Assembly (NCBI RefSeq): GCF_002272015.1
Contig: NZ_NPBY01000032.1
Span: 1 to 64,000, forward strand
Reading direction: 5' to 3'
DNA from: Paenibacillus campinasensis
Lineage (GTDB): Bacteria > Bacillota > Bacilli > Paenibacillales > Paenibacillaceae
DNA: 64,000 nt
Below, in pieces: positions 9,101 to 19,070 of the stretch. How positions within the stretch are numbered: position 1 is the first letter of the stretch; each line of letters begins with the position of its first letter. The notes under the pieces are model-generated. The model made no database searches, was not told the origin of the DNA, and saw only the letters and a list, made by a program, of their open reading frames with translations. The position numbers were made by a program, and so were the translations under genes.

Positions 9101-12001
9101 ATGAACAGAATGAGAATTGTGAACAGCCACACACGAATGCTCGCCTTAGTCTGTGCCTTCAGTCTGCTGCTGGGGACGCTGCTCTCTTCCCTCGGCACAC
9201 CCCGCACCGCCGATGCCGCTGCACTGCAGAATCTCGCTGCAGGCAAACCGGTGACCGCATCGGGCCATGCCGATGTGTACGTGGCAGCTAATGTGACCGA
9301 TGGCAATCCGGGGACCTATTGGGAAAGCGTCAACCATGCCTTCCCGCAATGGGTGCAGGTGGACCTCGGCAGCCAGACAACTGTCCATCAGGTCGTGCTG
9401 AAGCTTCCTCCGGGCTGGGAGACCCGCGCCCAGACGTTGTCCGTTCAAGGCAGCGCCAACGGTTCCAGCTTCACCGACCTCAAGTCATCCGCCAGCTACA
9501 CCTTTAATCCGGCGGCCGGCAACTCCGTCACCATTGAATGGAGCCCGGTCAGCACGAGATACATTCGAATCCACGTAACCGCCAACACGGGCTGGCCCGC
9601 AGCACAGCTGTCAGAGCTTGAGGTATACGGCCAATCCGAAGTGGTCACCTGGCCGATTCCGGGCAAGATTGAAGCCGAAGGCTACAGTGCCATGCACGGC
9701 ATCCAGACTGAGCCGACATCCGACATCGGCGGCGGTCTGAACGTTGGCTGGATTGATGTCGGCGACTGGCTCGAATACAATGTTCATGTTCAGAGCGCCG
9801 GCACGTATGCTGTAGATTATCGAGTGGCCAGCAATGCCTCCACCGGACAGATCCAGCTGCGTTCCGGCACCACGACGCTGGCCACGACGGCGGTCCCGAA
9901 TACCGGCGGCTGGCAGAATTGGCAGACGGTCACCGACTATGTCACGCTGAGCGCGGGTCAGCAAACGCTCCGTCTATATGCCAGCGGGCATGATTTCAAC
10001 ATCAACTGGGTACAGTTTGCCCCTGACAATGCCGACCGTATACCTCCTACAGCCCCGTCCAATCTGACCTATACGGAGCCGGCGCCAGACACGATTCGCC
10101 TCGCATGGGGAGCCTCCACCGATAATGTGGGCGTCACCGGATACGACATTTATGCCAATGGCCTGCTTCGCGGCAGTGTGAGCGGATCGACCCTCACCTA
10201 TACTGATCAACAGCCTAAGAACGCCACCGTAAGCTACTATGTCGTTGCCAAGGATGCCATCGGCAATACTTCCCCGCCCAGCAACACCGTCACCCGATAC
10301 GGTTCAGGCGGCAATGATAGCGGTCGGGGCGCGAACATGCCGTTCACCATCCTTGAAGCCGAAGCACCTTCGAACAGAACGAACGGCACACGGCTTACAC
10401 CGAACTATATCCTCGGCGATTTTGCCGGCGAAGCCTCCGGCCGTTCCGCCGTATATCTGGACCGCAACGGCCAGTATGTCGAGTTCACGCTGACCGCACC
10501 CGCCAACGCGCTCGTCCTGCGTAACGCCGTTGCCGAGAATACAACCGGAACGATCAGCCTGTACGTCGACGATGTGGATAAAGGCAACTTTACCGTTACC
10601 TCCAAATTTTCTTACGTGTATGCAACACCGACCACGCTCGACCGGCTCGGCTACGACAATGCCGGCTCCAAAGCCTACTGGCTGTATGAGGACAGTCAGC
10701 TTATGCTGGATCAGGTATATCCGGCCGGAACCAAGATTCGAATCCAAAAGGACGCCGGCGATGTGCCATGGATTTATGTCGATATGATCGAAACCGAGAA
10801 TGTCGCGCCGCCGGCATCCAACCCGAACCCCAACCTGTATGTCCAGGTATCCAACACGAAATCGATCGAGCAGGCGCTTAATGAATTCCGGCAGGATCCT
10901 TCGAAGAAAGGCATCTTCATTCCCGCCGGCGAATGGACCTTATCGTCCAAGATCCATCTGTACGGCCGGGCAACGGAAATTATCGGCGCCGGGCCATGGC
11001 ATACGAAGCTCGTCGCTCCGCAAAACCAGACGAATACCGATATCGGCTTCAACATCGGACAGGAAGCAAACGGCTCAACGATCCGGGATCTGTCGGCTTG
11101 GGGCAATTATGTCTACAGACAGGACGGTCCCGGGAAATTTATCGACGGAAACGGCATGCGAAACGTGACCGTTGATAACGTGTGGGCTGAGCATTTTGTC
11201 TGTCTCTACTGGGGCGTGAACTCTTCATACAACACGTTTACGAACAACCGGATCAAGAACATGTTTGCAGACGGCATCAACATGACCAACGGTTCATCCT
11301 ACAATGTCATCGACAACAACTATGCCCGCGGAACAGGCGATGACGCGTTTGCTTTGTTCAGCGCCATTGATGCAGGCGGCTCTTACAATGTCGGCAACAA
11401 ATATACCAATCTGACGGCCACCAATGTGAGACGCGCAGCCGCATTTGCGGTATATGGCGGTCAAGGCAACCTGTTCCAGAATCTGTACGGTGCCGATACG
11501 CTGACATATCCGGGCTTAACGATCAGCAGCTTGAGCTTTGGCTATAACACGCTCGGCTTTGGCGATCAGGACACCGTCATCGATGGCGTCACCCTGGACC
11601 GCACAGGCGGCGATTTCTGGACCAGCGTCGGTGCAGATGACAAAATCAATGATTATCAGAACTTCGGAGCGATCTGGCTGTTTGCCGGTGACCGAAGCTT
11701 CCGAAATATTGTGGTGAAAAATGTAGATATCAACAACCCGGTCTACTTCGGTTTGATGTTCCAGACCAAATCACCGGAGAATCTGCCGATGGAGAACGTT
11801 CGCCTTGAGAATATCAATATCCATCATGCGCCTCGCTACGGCATCAAGCTGGTGGTCAGCGCAGAAGCAGGTCAAGGCCCTGTCGTCGGAGAAGCAAGCT
11901 TCACCAATGTCCGAGTGAACAACCCGGGAATCACCGCCATATACGGGGAAGACAGAACCCCGAACTTCCGCGTGATCCGGGTGTCCGGCAACAACTGGTA
12001 G
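9101..12001 (+). CDS. Secreted GH87-like alpha-1,3-glucanase (mycodextranase/mutanase type)
   Basis: This 966-residue secreted multidomain protein has a signal peptide (residues 1-40), an F5/8-type discoidin domain (about 43-178, NLAAGKPVTASGHADVYVAANVTDG) and a CBM6 domain (about 188-307, IEAEGYSAMHGIQTEPTSDIGGGLNVGWIDVGDWLEY). A fibronectin type III domain (about 314-400), a second beta-sandwich (about 414-565) and a right-handed beta-helix catalytic domain (about 585-966) follow. This architecture resembles Bacillus and Paenibacillus GH87 alpha-1,3-glucanases. Asp724 is followed 23 residues later by Asp747-Asp748, the spacing I recall for the catalytic aspartates of GH87 enzymes. The likely substrate is alpha-1,3-glucan of fungal walls or bacterial mutan. 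AAGGAGG precedes the ATG closely, so the ATG at 9110 is also possible. Confidence 0.8.
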   Translation: MNRMRIVNSHTRMLALVCAFSLLLGTLLSSLGTPRTADAAALQNLAAGKPVTASGHADVYVAANVTDGNPGTYWESVNHAFPQWVQVDLGSQTTVHQVVLKLPPGWETRAQTLSVQGSANGSSFTDLKSSASYTFNPAAGNSVTIEWSPVSTRYIRIHVTANTGWPAAQLSELEVYGQSEVVTWPIPGKIEAEGYSAMHGIQTEPTSDIGGGLNVGWIDVGDWLEYNVHVQSAGTYAVDYRVASNASTGQIQLRSGTTTLATTAVPNTGGWQNWQTVTDYVTLSAGQQTLRLYASGHDFNINWVQFAPDNADRIPPTAPSNLTYTEPAPDTIRLAWGASTDNVGVTGYDIYANGLLRGSVSGSTLTYTDQQPKNATVSYYVVAKDAIGNTSPPSNTVTRYGSGGNDSGRGANMPFTILEAEAPSNRTNGTRLTPNYILGDFAGEASGRSAVYLDRNGQYVEFTLTAPANALVLRNAVAENTTGTISLYVDDVDKGNFTVTSKFSYVYATPTTLDRLGYDNAGSKAYWLYEDSQLMLDQVYPAGTKIRIQKDAGDVPWIYVDMIETENVAPPASNPNPNLYVQVSNTKSIEQALNEFRQDPSKKGIFIPAGEWTLSSKIHLYGRATEIIGAGPWHTKLVAPQNQTNTDIGFNIGQEANGSTIRDLSAWGNYVYRQDGPGKFIDGNGMRNVTVDNVWAEHFVCLYWGVNSSYNTFTNNRIKNMFADGINMTNGSSYNVIDNNYARGTGDDAFALFSAIDAGGSYNVGNKYTNLTATNVRRAAAFAVYGGQGNLFQNLYGADTLTYPGLTISSLSFGYNTLGFGDQDTVIDGVTLDRTGGDFWTSVGADDKINDYQNFGAIWLFAGDRSFRNIVVKNVDINNPVYFGLMFQTKSPENLPMENVRLENINIHHAPRYGIKLVVSAEAGQGPVVGEASFTNVRVNNPGITAIYGEDRTPNFRVIRVSGNNW

Positions 12002-12043
12002 ACGACAGCCCGCTCCATTTCCTCATCGATAGTACAACGGAAG

Positions 12044-12077
12044 AAGCTCCGCGAGATCCTTGGGATCCGCGGAGCTT
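12044..12077. terminator. Bidirectional hairpin between convergent genes
   Basis: A long stem (AAGCTCCGCG plus GATCC, against GGATC plus CGCGGAGCTT, one bulged A) separates the glucanase gene from the convergent solute-binding-protein gene. No strong T run follows on either side. Confidence 0.6.
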
Positions 12078-12094
12078 CCTGCATCCTAACAACG

Positions 12095-13501
12095 TTATGG
12101 CGCTTCAATCTTGTCAAAAAATCTCGTCTGCACCGTCTTGGCCGCTTCATCCAGCTGGGACTTGGAATCCGTCCCTTCCTTCGAGAAGGATTCCTGCACT
12201 ACGTTGGCCATGACGCCGTAGTAATCCTGCGTTCCGTACTGGGCCTCCGGCTTGCCGTCGATCAGGCTCAGCATCCGCTCATCATAACGATACACATTGT
12301 CGTATTTATCGTAAATCGCATTCAGCTTCTGGGCATACTCGGAATCATCGCTGAAATAGTTCAGCGGTGCCGGGACATAATACTTGCCGTTGCTCTTCCG
12401 TTCCTGAATATTCGCCTCCAGCGCCTCCAGCCCTTTATCCGTGAAATAATCAAAGGTGATGTACCGGAACGCCATTTCCTGCTCTTCCTTCGTTGCATTC
12501 GGGTTGATAACCAAGTAATTGCCTCCCAGAATGCCGATATGCTTCCCGCCCTTTTCGTAGGCCGGCATCGGATAGGCGATGACATTCTCCGGCTTAAGAC
12601 CGCCCTGGTTCAGCGCAGAGTCGATAATATCCGATGCACCGGCGATCACCATCGCGGTCCGTCCCTGCTGAAACGCATTGATGGCATCGCTCCAGCCTAG
12701 CGCCCAGTCCTGCGGAATCGCATTAGCTTCCCAGCGCAGCTTCTTGTAGAAGTCCAGCGCTTTTACTCCCGCCTCGGAATTGAAGATGGCCGTATATTTG
12801 CCATTCTCGATCTCCTGGATTTCCCCGCCGGCCTCAAACAGGAAGTTCGTCCAGTTCCATCCGGCCTCGTTACCCTTGCCCATCGGAGCAATGCCCGAGA
12901 TGCCTTTCTTCGGATCTGCTGCGCCCTTGGCGGTATTGTACATATCGTCCCACGTCCAGTCCATGTCCGGCAGCGGAATCTGCTTCTCGTCTAACAAGCC
13001 TTTGTTGATCACCGTTGAGGTTACATAGCCGTTTTGCGTAATGCCATACACCTTGCCGTCCACGATAAACTGGCTTTGCAGCAGCGAGTTCATCTCATCC
13101 TTGTATTCCCAGCTGTTGTACAGCTCGCTGATGTCAGCCACCCAGCCATGCTCCACCAGCATTTGTGCTTCGGTTGCAAATGTGTTGTAGAAGGTCGGCG
13201 CTTCATTCGAAGCCATTTTAATGCCGATTTCGTTGACATTATACTGCCAGTCGTCCTTCACAATCGTCACATTCGGATACATCTCGGTGAAACGCTTGAT
13301 TTTGTCATCTTCCTGTGCCCTGGCCTCCTTCTGATCCGGCAGCGGATAATGGATTTTGATCGTAATTTTGCTCTGCGAGCCGTCATCCGGGCCTGCCGCT
13401 TCCCCGCCTGGATTGTCCTCTGTCGCTCCATTGCCGCTGCAGGCAGCCAGAACGGCAGCCAGCAGCATCAAACTGAGCAGCAGCATTGAATACTTGCGCA
13501 T
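12095..13501 (-). CDS. Family 1 sugar ABC transporter solute-binding lipoprotein
   Basis: The 468-residue lipoprotein has a signal peptide ending in the lipobox LAAC (Cys21) followed by a Gly/Asp-rich linker, then a family 1 (MalE-type) extracellular solute-binding domain. It presumably captures an oligosaccharide for the two permeases transcribed after it. The 188-bp gap to the next gene is larger than usual for this operon type. No ATP-binding subunit is encoded here, as is common for Paenibacillus CUT1 systems that share an MsmX-like ATPase. The sugar cannot be named. The neighbouring glucanase makes an alpha-glucan product conceivable but not demonstrated. Confidence 0.88.
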   Translation of the reverse strand: MRKYSMLLLSLMLLAAVLAACSGNGATEDNPGGEAAGPDDGSQSKITIKIHYPLPDQKEARAQEDDKIKRFTEMYPNVTIVKDDWQYNVNEIGIKMASNEAPTFYNTFATEAQMLVEHGWVADISELYNSWEYKDEMNSLLQSQFIVDGKVYGITQNGYVTSTVINKGLLDEKQIPLPDMDWTWDDMYNTAKGAADPKKGISGIAPMGKGNEAGWNWTNFLFEAGGEIQEIENGKYTAIFNSEAGVKALDFYKKLRWEANAIPQDWALGWSDAINAFQQGRTAMVIAGASDIIDSALNQGGLKPENVIAYPMPAYEKGGKHIGILGGNYLVINPNATKEEQEMAFRYITFDYFTDKGLEALEANIQERKSNGKYYVPAPLNYFSDDSEYAQKLNAIYDKYDNVYRYDERMLSLIDGKPEAQYGTQDYYGVMANVVQESFSKEGTDSKSQLDEAAKTVQTRFFDKIEAP

Positions 13502-13689
13502 GAAAACTCCCCTTTTCCCTTCAGAATGGTTGTTGCTTCTTTCTCATCATAAAAGAGCTCGCTCCTTCGAACGATGTGTTATCATATTCCCTTCATGTGC
13601 AGGCCTACGATGTTGCCTCCATGACCGAATTCCCGCCTGCACGCGGGCCTCCCGGATATTCAGCGCGCCCTTGCCCTGATCACCTCGAC

Positions 13690-14565
13690 CTATCCTTTTA
13701 CCGCTGCCAGGCTGACACTGCGCATAATGAAGCGCTGAAACACGAGAAAGACGAGGATCGGCGGCACCATCACCATGAACAGAATCGTGAACTTGATGTT
13801 GTTGTCCATGCTGCGGGCATTGATCACATATTTATAGATCGCGGTGGCGAGCGTGTATTTCGATTCACTGTGCAGCACGAGCGACGGCCAGAACCAGTCA
13901 TTCCAGGCATTTGAGAATATAAAGATCGCCAGCGTAGCGAAGATCGGAATGGACAGCGGTACGGCGATCCGGATGTAGCTGTTCATCTCCGAGGCTCCGT
14001 CGATCCGCGCCGCCTCGAAGATTTCCGGGTGAATCCCGTCGAAGAAATTTTTCATCAGCAAAAAGAAGTAGGCATTCGCCCCCGCTGGCAGCCAGAATGC
14101 CCAGAACGTATTCAGCAGCCCCAAATCCTTCAAATTAACAAAATTCGGAATCATATAGCTGGAAGCCGGGATAAACAAAGTCATCAGAATGAAGAAATAA
14201 ATCCCGCGGTGAAATGGCACTTTCAGGCGCGAGATGCTGAAAGACGCAAGCCCGAGCACAAATATGGTCATCACCAGATTTCCGACAAATACATACAGCG
14301 TGTTTTTCAGAAACATCGGCAGCTGAATGTAGGCCCAGCCTTCCTTGAAGTTGCTCCAATTCCACGTCTGCGGCAAAAACCGCGGCGGAAAGGTGTTGAC
14401 CTCCTGATTCGTCTTCAGTCCGTTAAATGCGGTCATCAGGATCGGATACAGCATCGTCACAATCATGACAACAATACACAGCACCATGAAGCCGTAGACA
14501 ACCTTGTTCCACGGTTTCTGCAGATCGGCATCCGAGAGAATGCCCCGTTCATAAGGTTTGCTCAA
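13690..14565 (-). CDS. Carbohydrate ABC transporter permease (MalG/AraQ type)
   Basis: The 291-residue inner-membrane protein has six predicted membrane spans and the cytoplasmic EAARIDGASEMNSYIRIAVPLSIPI loop (EAA motif, about residues 185-209) that docks the ATPase. The C-terminus RFIMRSVSLAAVKG is typical of MalG-like subunits. Its start overlaps the stop of the upstream permease by 4 bp, implying coupled translation. It forms the transmembrane pair of the transporter together with that gene. Confidence 0.92.
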   Translation of the reverse strand: MSKPYERGILSDADLQKPWNKVVYGFMVLCIVVMIVTMLYPILMTAFNGLKTNQEVNTFPPRFLPQTWNWSNFKEGWAYIQLPMFLKNTLYVFVGNLVMTIFVLGLASFSISRLKVPFHRGIYFFILMTLFIPASSYMIPNFVNLKDLGLLNTFWAFWLPAGANAYFFLLMKNFFDGIHPEIFEAARIDGASEMNSYIRIAVPLSIPIFATLAIFIFSNAWNDWFWPSLVLHSESKYTLATAIYKYVINARSMDNNIKFTILFMVMVPPILVFLVFQRFIMRSVSLAAVKG

Positions 14566-15485
14566 GCTCCATCATCCCCCTTGTTCAGCTTGTACTGGAT
14601 GATCCCGACCAGGCTTAATACGGCAAACATGAGCATGCCCATGGCAGTCGCTGTTCCGTAATCCAGACGTGTGAAGGCGTATTTCACAATCAGCAGCGCA
14701 TACGTCAGCGTGGCATTGTTCGGTCCGCCATCCAGCAAGGCCAGCTGGGACTGGTAGGCCTGTGAAGTGCTGATGACCTGGAGAATGAACATCAATGCAA
14801 TCAGCGTTCGCATCGAAGGAAGCGTGATATACCGGATCCGGTTCCACACCCCTGCACCATCAATCTCCGCGGCCTCATACCAATCCTTCGGTATGCTCAA
14901 GACGCCGGCGAGATAGATCAGCATCGCTGAGCCGAACTGCTGCCACGTCTCCATGAACACAATCGCAATCATCGACCATCGGCTGTCGGATATAAAGGAC
15001 ACCGGATCCGCGCCAAATGTGATCAATAGCCCGTTGATCGGACCGACCGGATCATACATCCATCTCCACATGCCGTACAGCACGACGCCCGGCACAACGA
15101 AAGGCAAATAGGCGGCGATGCGCGCAAAGCCCTGGAAATAGCGCAGCTCGGAGATGGCGATCGAAGCCACGATCGGCACCCAGAAGCCGATGATCACCGT
15201 GAGCAGCATGTAATAAAGCGTGTTCTTGACCGCCGTCCACACGTCCGGGTCCTGAAATACGCGCGCATAGTTATCGACACCCACAAACGTATTGCCGTTC
15301 ACAAAGTCGATGCTGTAGAAGCTGTACAGCGCCCCTTTGGCGATCGGCACCCATAGAAACAGAATAAAAATGATGACCGCCGGCAGCAGAAACAAATATC
15401 CCCACAGATGTTTTCTGAATCGGCCTCTCGGCTTGCCGGACCGCTTCTGCAAGACGGGCTGCAGCGCCGTTTCTGGCTCCCCCAT
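14562..15485 (-). CDS. Carbohydrate ABC transporter permease (MalF/UgpA type)
   Basis: The 307-residue protein has a hydrophilic N-terminus of about 30 residues followed by six membrane spans. The EAA loop EAAEIDGAGVWNRIRYITLP is near residue 218. It resembles UgpA/YteP-like CUT1 permeases and is the first permease gene of the cluster. The next gene upstream on the same strand is the two-component regulator, about 107 bp away, suggesting that the kinase and regulator control this transporter. Gene order on the minus strand is kinase, regulator, permease, permease, binding protein. Confidence 0.92.
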   Translation of the reverse strand: MGEPETALQPVLQKRSGKPRGRFRKHLWGYLFLLPAVIIFILFLWVPIAKGALYSFYSIDFVNGNTFVGVDNYARVFQDPDVWTAVKNTLYYMLLTVIIGFWVPIVASIAISELRYFQGFARIAAYLPFVVPGVVLYGMWRWMYDPVGPINGLLITFGADPVSFISDSRWSMIAIVFMETWQQFGSAMLIYLAGVLSIPKDWYEAAEIDGAGVWNRIRYITLPSMRTLIALMFILQVISTSQAYQSQLALLDGGPNNATLTYALLIVKYAFTRLDYGTATAMGMLMFAVLSLVGIIQYKLNKGDDGA

Positions 15486-15591
15486 TGTTCTCCCTCATTT
15501 CATGTTGGTATGCAATCAACATCATTGTAGAGAAGAGAGAAAGGGCGGAACATGTCTAGTTCTATGAGAATGATGGTTGATCTTACTCCCC

Positions 15592-16920
15592 TTATTTTTT
15601 CAAGTCGCTTGGGCTGACCCCGTAATATTTTTTGAAGATTTTGCTGAAATGCTCCGGCGATTCATATCCGACCCGCTCGGCAATCTCATACCGGCGCAGA
15701 TCGGTGTGAAGGAGCAGCGACCGGCTCTCTTCCATGCGCAGCTTCACCACGTATTCCCACAGGTTGGAGCCGGTTATTTTCTTGAACAGATAGCTTAAAT
15801 AATTCGGGCTGACATGATTTCGCTTGGCCACTTCATGTATGGTAAGCCCCTTTTGATGGTAATGCTCATCGATGTAGCGTTTGACCTGCTCCACGATCTG
15901 GTTGCTCTGGGTAGAGAGCTCATCGGCATCCGGGTCGCGCTCGTAGTTATGCCAGCTGAAATCGCCGTAATAGAATACATGGTAATCCTTGTGCTCCCGG
16001 CTCCACAGCATCGCTTTATCCGCTTGCCGGCTCAATACGTTCAGGAACGAGAGCCCCTTCAAGATTTGGCTGATGCCGACCGTGCACGATAGCGTTAAAT
16101 ACTTGACGATATGGTGATGCATGCTTCTGCCGATCATCTCCAGCTGATGAATTCGCCCGGCCTGCAGCTCGGCGTATTCCTCCTCGCTCCACTGGACGAT
16201 CACATGGATGTCCCGGTTCCGGCCGTAGAAGACATCGGCATGCCATTGCTGATCCAGCAGCTCCTTGACGATGTTCAAGGCCGCATATTGCAGCAGCCGG
16301 GCATCCTGCTCCGAATAGCGTGCATCCTCCGCTTCGCTTAAAGCTAGGCGGATTTTGATCACCGAGAAATACGGGCCTTTCAAGCCCAGATGTTCATAAT
16401 ACGCGGTCTTCGGGTGAGGCTCATCCAATCGATCCACAGGCTCCTCCAGCAATTGGTTGAGCGGCTCGCTGTATGCTGGCCCAGGCTCCTCCATCCGAAA
16501 GTCCTCATGCCCGGCGGACAGCACCTCTTCCGTTCGAGGCAGCGGCTTATCCATCTTCAGCAGCACACTCCGGACCGAGTCAAGAAACTGCTCGCTGTTC
16601 AGCGGCTTGATCAGATAGTCTTTGGCGCCGAGCCGGATCGCCATCTGGGCATATTGAAACGTCTCATGGGCGGAGATAATGATCGCCTGCACCCAAGGCT
16701 TTGCCATTTTCGCCTGATGCATCAGTTCAATCCCGGATAGCTCGCCCATCTGGATGTCGGTAATCAGCAGATCGACATCTTCCATACGAATATAATCCAG
16801 CGCCTCTTCCCCGCTGGCAGCCGTCATAATCTGACCGATGCCAAGTCCGGATGCTCGCAGCAGCCCGGCCAGCCCTCTGCAAATGAGCGGCTCATCATCC
16901 ACGACTAAAATGTTGTACAT
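15592..16920 (-). CDS. YesN-type response regulator with AraC output domain
   Basis: The 442-residue protein begins with a receiver domain (residues 1-120; MYNILVVDDEPLICRGL, phospho-acceptor Asp in LLITDIQMGELSG, then the conserved Lys in KDYLIKP). A long variable middle follows. It ends in an AraC double helix-turn-helix (IHEVAKRNHVSPNYLSYLFK, then IAERVGYESPEHFSKIFKKYYGVSP). It lies 17 bp after its cognate YesM-type kinase. Such pairs usually activate adjacent sugar uptake genes, here the ABC transporter immediately downstream. Confidence 0.93.
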   Translation of the reverse strand: MYNILVVDDEPLICRGLAGLLRASGLGIGQIMTAASGEEALDYIRMEDVDLLITDIQMGELSGIELMHQAKMAKPWVQAIIISAHETFQYAQMAIRLGAKDYLIKPLNSEQFLDSVRSVLLKMDKPLPRTEEVLSAGHEDFRMEEPGPAYSEPLNQLLEEPVDRLDEPHPKTAYYEHLGLKGPYFSVIKIRLALSEAEDARYSEQDARLLQYAALNIVKELLDQQWHADVFYGRNRDIHVIVQWSEEEYAELQAGRIHQLEMIGRSMHHHIVKYLTLSCTVGISQILKGLSFLNVLSRQADKAMLWSREHKDYHVFYYGDFSWHNYERDPDADELSTQSNQIVEQVKRYIDEHYHQKGLTIHEVAKRNHVSPNYLSYLFKKITGSNLWEYVVKLRMEESRSLLLHTDLRRYEIAERVGYESPEHFSKIFKKYYGVSPSDLKK

Positions 16921-16937
16921 CGCTATCGTCTCCTCCT

Positions 16938-18737
16938 TTAATCGCTCTGGCGAATCACCCGCAGCCTCACCGTCACCATCGTGCCTCCTCCAGGCCGCTT
17001 GGCATACGTGAGCCCGTATTCCGGGCCATAATGAAGCTGCAGCCGCTGATGAATATTGCGAATGCCATAACCCGATGACGGATTCGGCGATTCATCGTTC
17101 AGCACCTTGGCAATCGCCTCGTAATCCACCGTTTTAAATCCGTTGTCGGATATGCGAACATACAGCGCTCCTTGTTTCTCCTCGGCGCTGATCCGGATTT
17201 CCCCGTCCTCGCCCATATTTTTAATGCCATGGATAATGGCGTTCTCTATTAATGGCTGAAGCGTAATTTTCGGAATCATCACATCGAGCAGCGCAGCGGG
17301 AATGTCCGACTCCACGCGGAAGGTGTAATCATGCCGGTTCTGCTGCAGCTTGATATAGGCTGTCGCATGCTGAAGCTCCTCCTCCAGCGTAATCAGCTCG
17401 CGGCCGCGGCTCAGACTGATTTTCATCAGTTTCGACAGATCCTTGATCATTGCCGCCGAGGCAGTGTTCCCTTCCATTACGCTTTTCCAGTAAATGCTCT
17501 CCAGTGTGTTGTACAGCAAATGCGGGTTGATCTGCTGGTATAATAGCGCGAGCTGGGTCTCCTTCTGTTTAAGCTCCATCAAATATTGATCACGAATCAG
17601 ATCATTCAGCCTTCGCGCCATATCATAGGTGGTGGAGATGAGCACACTCACCTCGTCGCTGCGCTTTCGGCTTGGGGGTTCAGGCACGATGCTTCCCGGC
17701 TCGTAGCGGCGCACGAAATGGACCAGCTTCTGCAGCGGGGCCATCAGGGAGCGCCAGAAATACAGAATGATGATCAGCCCAACCACAAAATAAGCGACCG
17801 AGATCAGAAGAATGACCTGCTTCATCTCATCCTGCTGCTGCAGCAGCGCCTTGACCGGCACCTTGTACACGAGCTTCTGCTGAAGCACGTAGTTGTAATC
17901 GGCAACATAGATGAAATCCTTCGTGATCGCATCCTTCACGCCGATCGCAGAGCTGCCCGGATCCAGCTCCGGCGGCAGCGCAAGATAACCTTCCTCCCCG
18001 GGCACGGTCGATGTGAGGATCAAATTGTTCCAATCGGTAAAATATAGCTCTCCTTCCGGCAATGATACCGTTTTCAAAGATTCCTCGATTTTCGCCTCGA
18101 CATTCGAGACGGCCAGTACGCCGATCGTGCCGTCTTTATAAATATTGTTGACTGCCCGAAGATACAGCAGCGCATTCGTTTCCTCCGGTGCCTGGACCGA
18201 CGGGGAGTAATAATCAGTGAGCCTCAAGTACCCTTTTCCCTTGCGGGCCACTGCCTCATCGAACCATTCCGGCTTTTGCAACTCATCGGAAAAGAAATAT
18301 ACACCCGATTTCAACGGATCGGGATAATACGGGGCAAAAAAATACGCATTATCCGGGTCATACACGTAAAGCGAGTAGTACAGCGGTTCCCTTTCATCCG
18401 ATTCCTGGGAGTATGTATTCAGCATCACTTCGATTTTCTCATAATGTTTGACCCGGGTTAGAACATCTTCCTCCCCGATCGTGCTGAGCTGTTGTATGAA
18501 CTCGTTCTGCACCACGGTGGAAGTTACTTTGTTAATCGTCTCAATGTCCCTGCTGATCAGCTTGAAGTTCTGCTGGTTCAGCTCGATGTAGGCATTGGTC
18601 ACATGACGCTTCAATATTTGCCCGGCCGTACTGTTGCCATAGCTGTTTAGAATGAACAGCGGAATGACAAGCACAAGAAACAGCAGGACGAGCTGCTGCT
18701 TGACATTCATTTGGGTTAACGGGTTTCGAAACTTCAT
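16938..18737 (-). CDS. YesM-type sensor histidine kinase
   Basis: The 599-residue membrane kinase has an N-terminal membrane span (about residues 12-33), a large extracellular sensor domain, a second span near residue 310 and a HAMP linker. The cytoplasmic kinase core has the His-box QINPHLLYNTLESIYWKS, N-box PLIENAIIHGI and glycine-rich GYGIRNIHQRL. It belongs to the LytS/YesM family and phosphorylates the regulator encoded downstream. The frame opens at 18761, but the ATG at 18737 has GGAGGT at a proper distance. The extracellular domain probably senses a sugar-related signal directly or through a binding protein. Confidence 0.92.
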   Translation of the reverse strand: MKFRNPLTQMNVKQQLVLLFLVLVIPLFILNSYGNSTAGQILKRHVTNAYIELNQQNFKLISRDIETINKVTSTVVQNEFIQQLSTIGEEDVLTRVKHYEKIEVMLNTYSQESDEREPLYYSLYVYDPDNAYFFAPYYPDPLKSGVYFFSDELQKPEWFDEAVARKGKGYLRLTDYYSPSVQAPEETNALLYLRAVNNIYKDGTIGVLAVSNVEAKIEESLKTVSLPEGELYFTDWNNLILTSTVPGEEGYLALPPELDPGSSAIGVKDAITKDFIYVADYNYVLQQKLVYKVPVKALLQQQDEMKQVILLISVAYFVVGLIIILYFWRSLMAPLQKLVHFVRRYEPGSIVPEPPSRKRSDEVSVLISTTYDMARRLNDLIRDQYLMELKQKETQLALLYQQINPHLLYNTLESIYWKSVMEGNTASAAMIKDLSKLMKISLSRGRELITLEEELQHATAYIKLQQNRHDYTFRVESDIPAALLDVMIPKITLQPLIENAIIHGIKNMGEDGEIRISAEEKQGALYVRISDNGFKTVDYEAIAKVLNDESPNPSSGYGIRNIHQRLQLHYGPEYGLTYAKRPGGGTMVTVRLRVIRQSD

Positions 18738-19010
18738 TCGCCACCTCCGGCTTATTTTCAATATATCAGTTCCTAAATAAGCCCTATATGTGCATTTCTA
18801 CGATGATTATGAGCATTTCCACACACTGCTGCAGTGCGATCACCCCATCCTGCACCTCCTGATGACCCGCATATCGGTTCATTCATTAGCTTCATTCTAC
18901 TTCCTCCGGCGTTTTTTGCCAAAACGGCGATTTGATCCCTTAGCTCATCGGCAAACAGCACCCTGCTCCGCGGATCAAGATCCCTTCTGCATCTTCACTG
19001 CATGCGAAAA
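18738..19010. other. Intergenic gap upstream of the two-component operon
   Basis: No gene was recognised in these roughly 270 bases. A promoter for the kinase gene is expected near 18740-18800 but no clear -10/-35 pair was assigned. Confidence 0.4.
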
Positions 19011-19030
19011 AGCCGCGATTCCTCGCGGCT
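19011..19030 (-). terminator. Terminator after the alpha/beta hydrolase remnant
   Basis: AGCCGCGA and TCGCGGCT (perfect arms) close a TTCC loop. On the minus strand the hairpin is followed by TTTTTCG, a standard rho-independent terminator for the gene at 19071-19421. Confidence 0.75.
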
Positions 19031-19070
19031 GACATGAATCTGCGTACCGCCTGCAGCGGTGAAGCTGGAG

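Noticed and set aside
18773..18961. Minus-strand frame of 62 residues upstream of the kinase gene
   Set aside because: No ribosome site and no family resemblance. It overlaps the expected promoter region.
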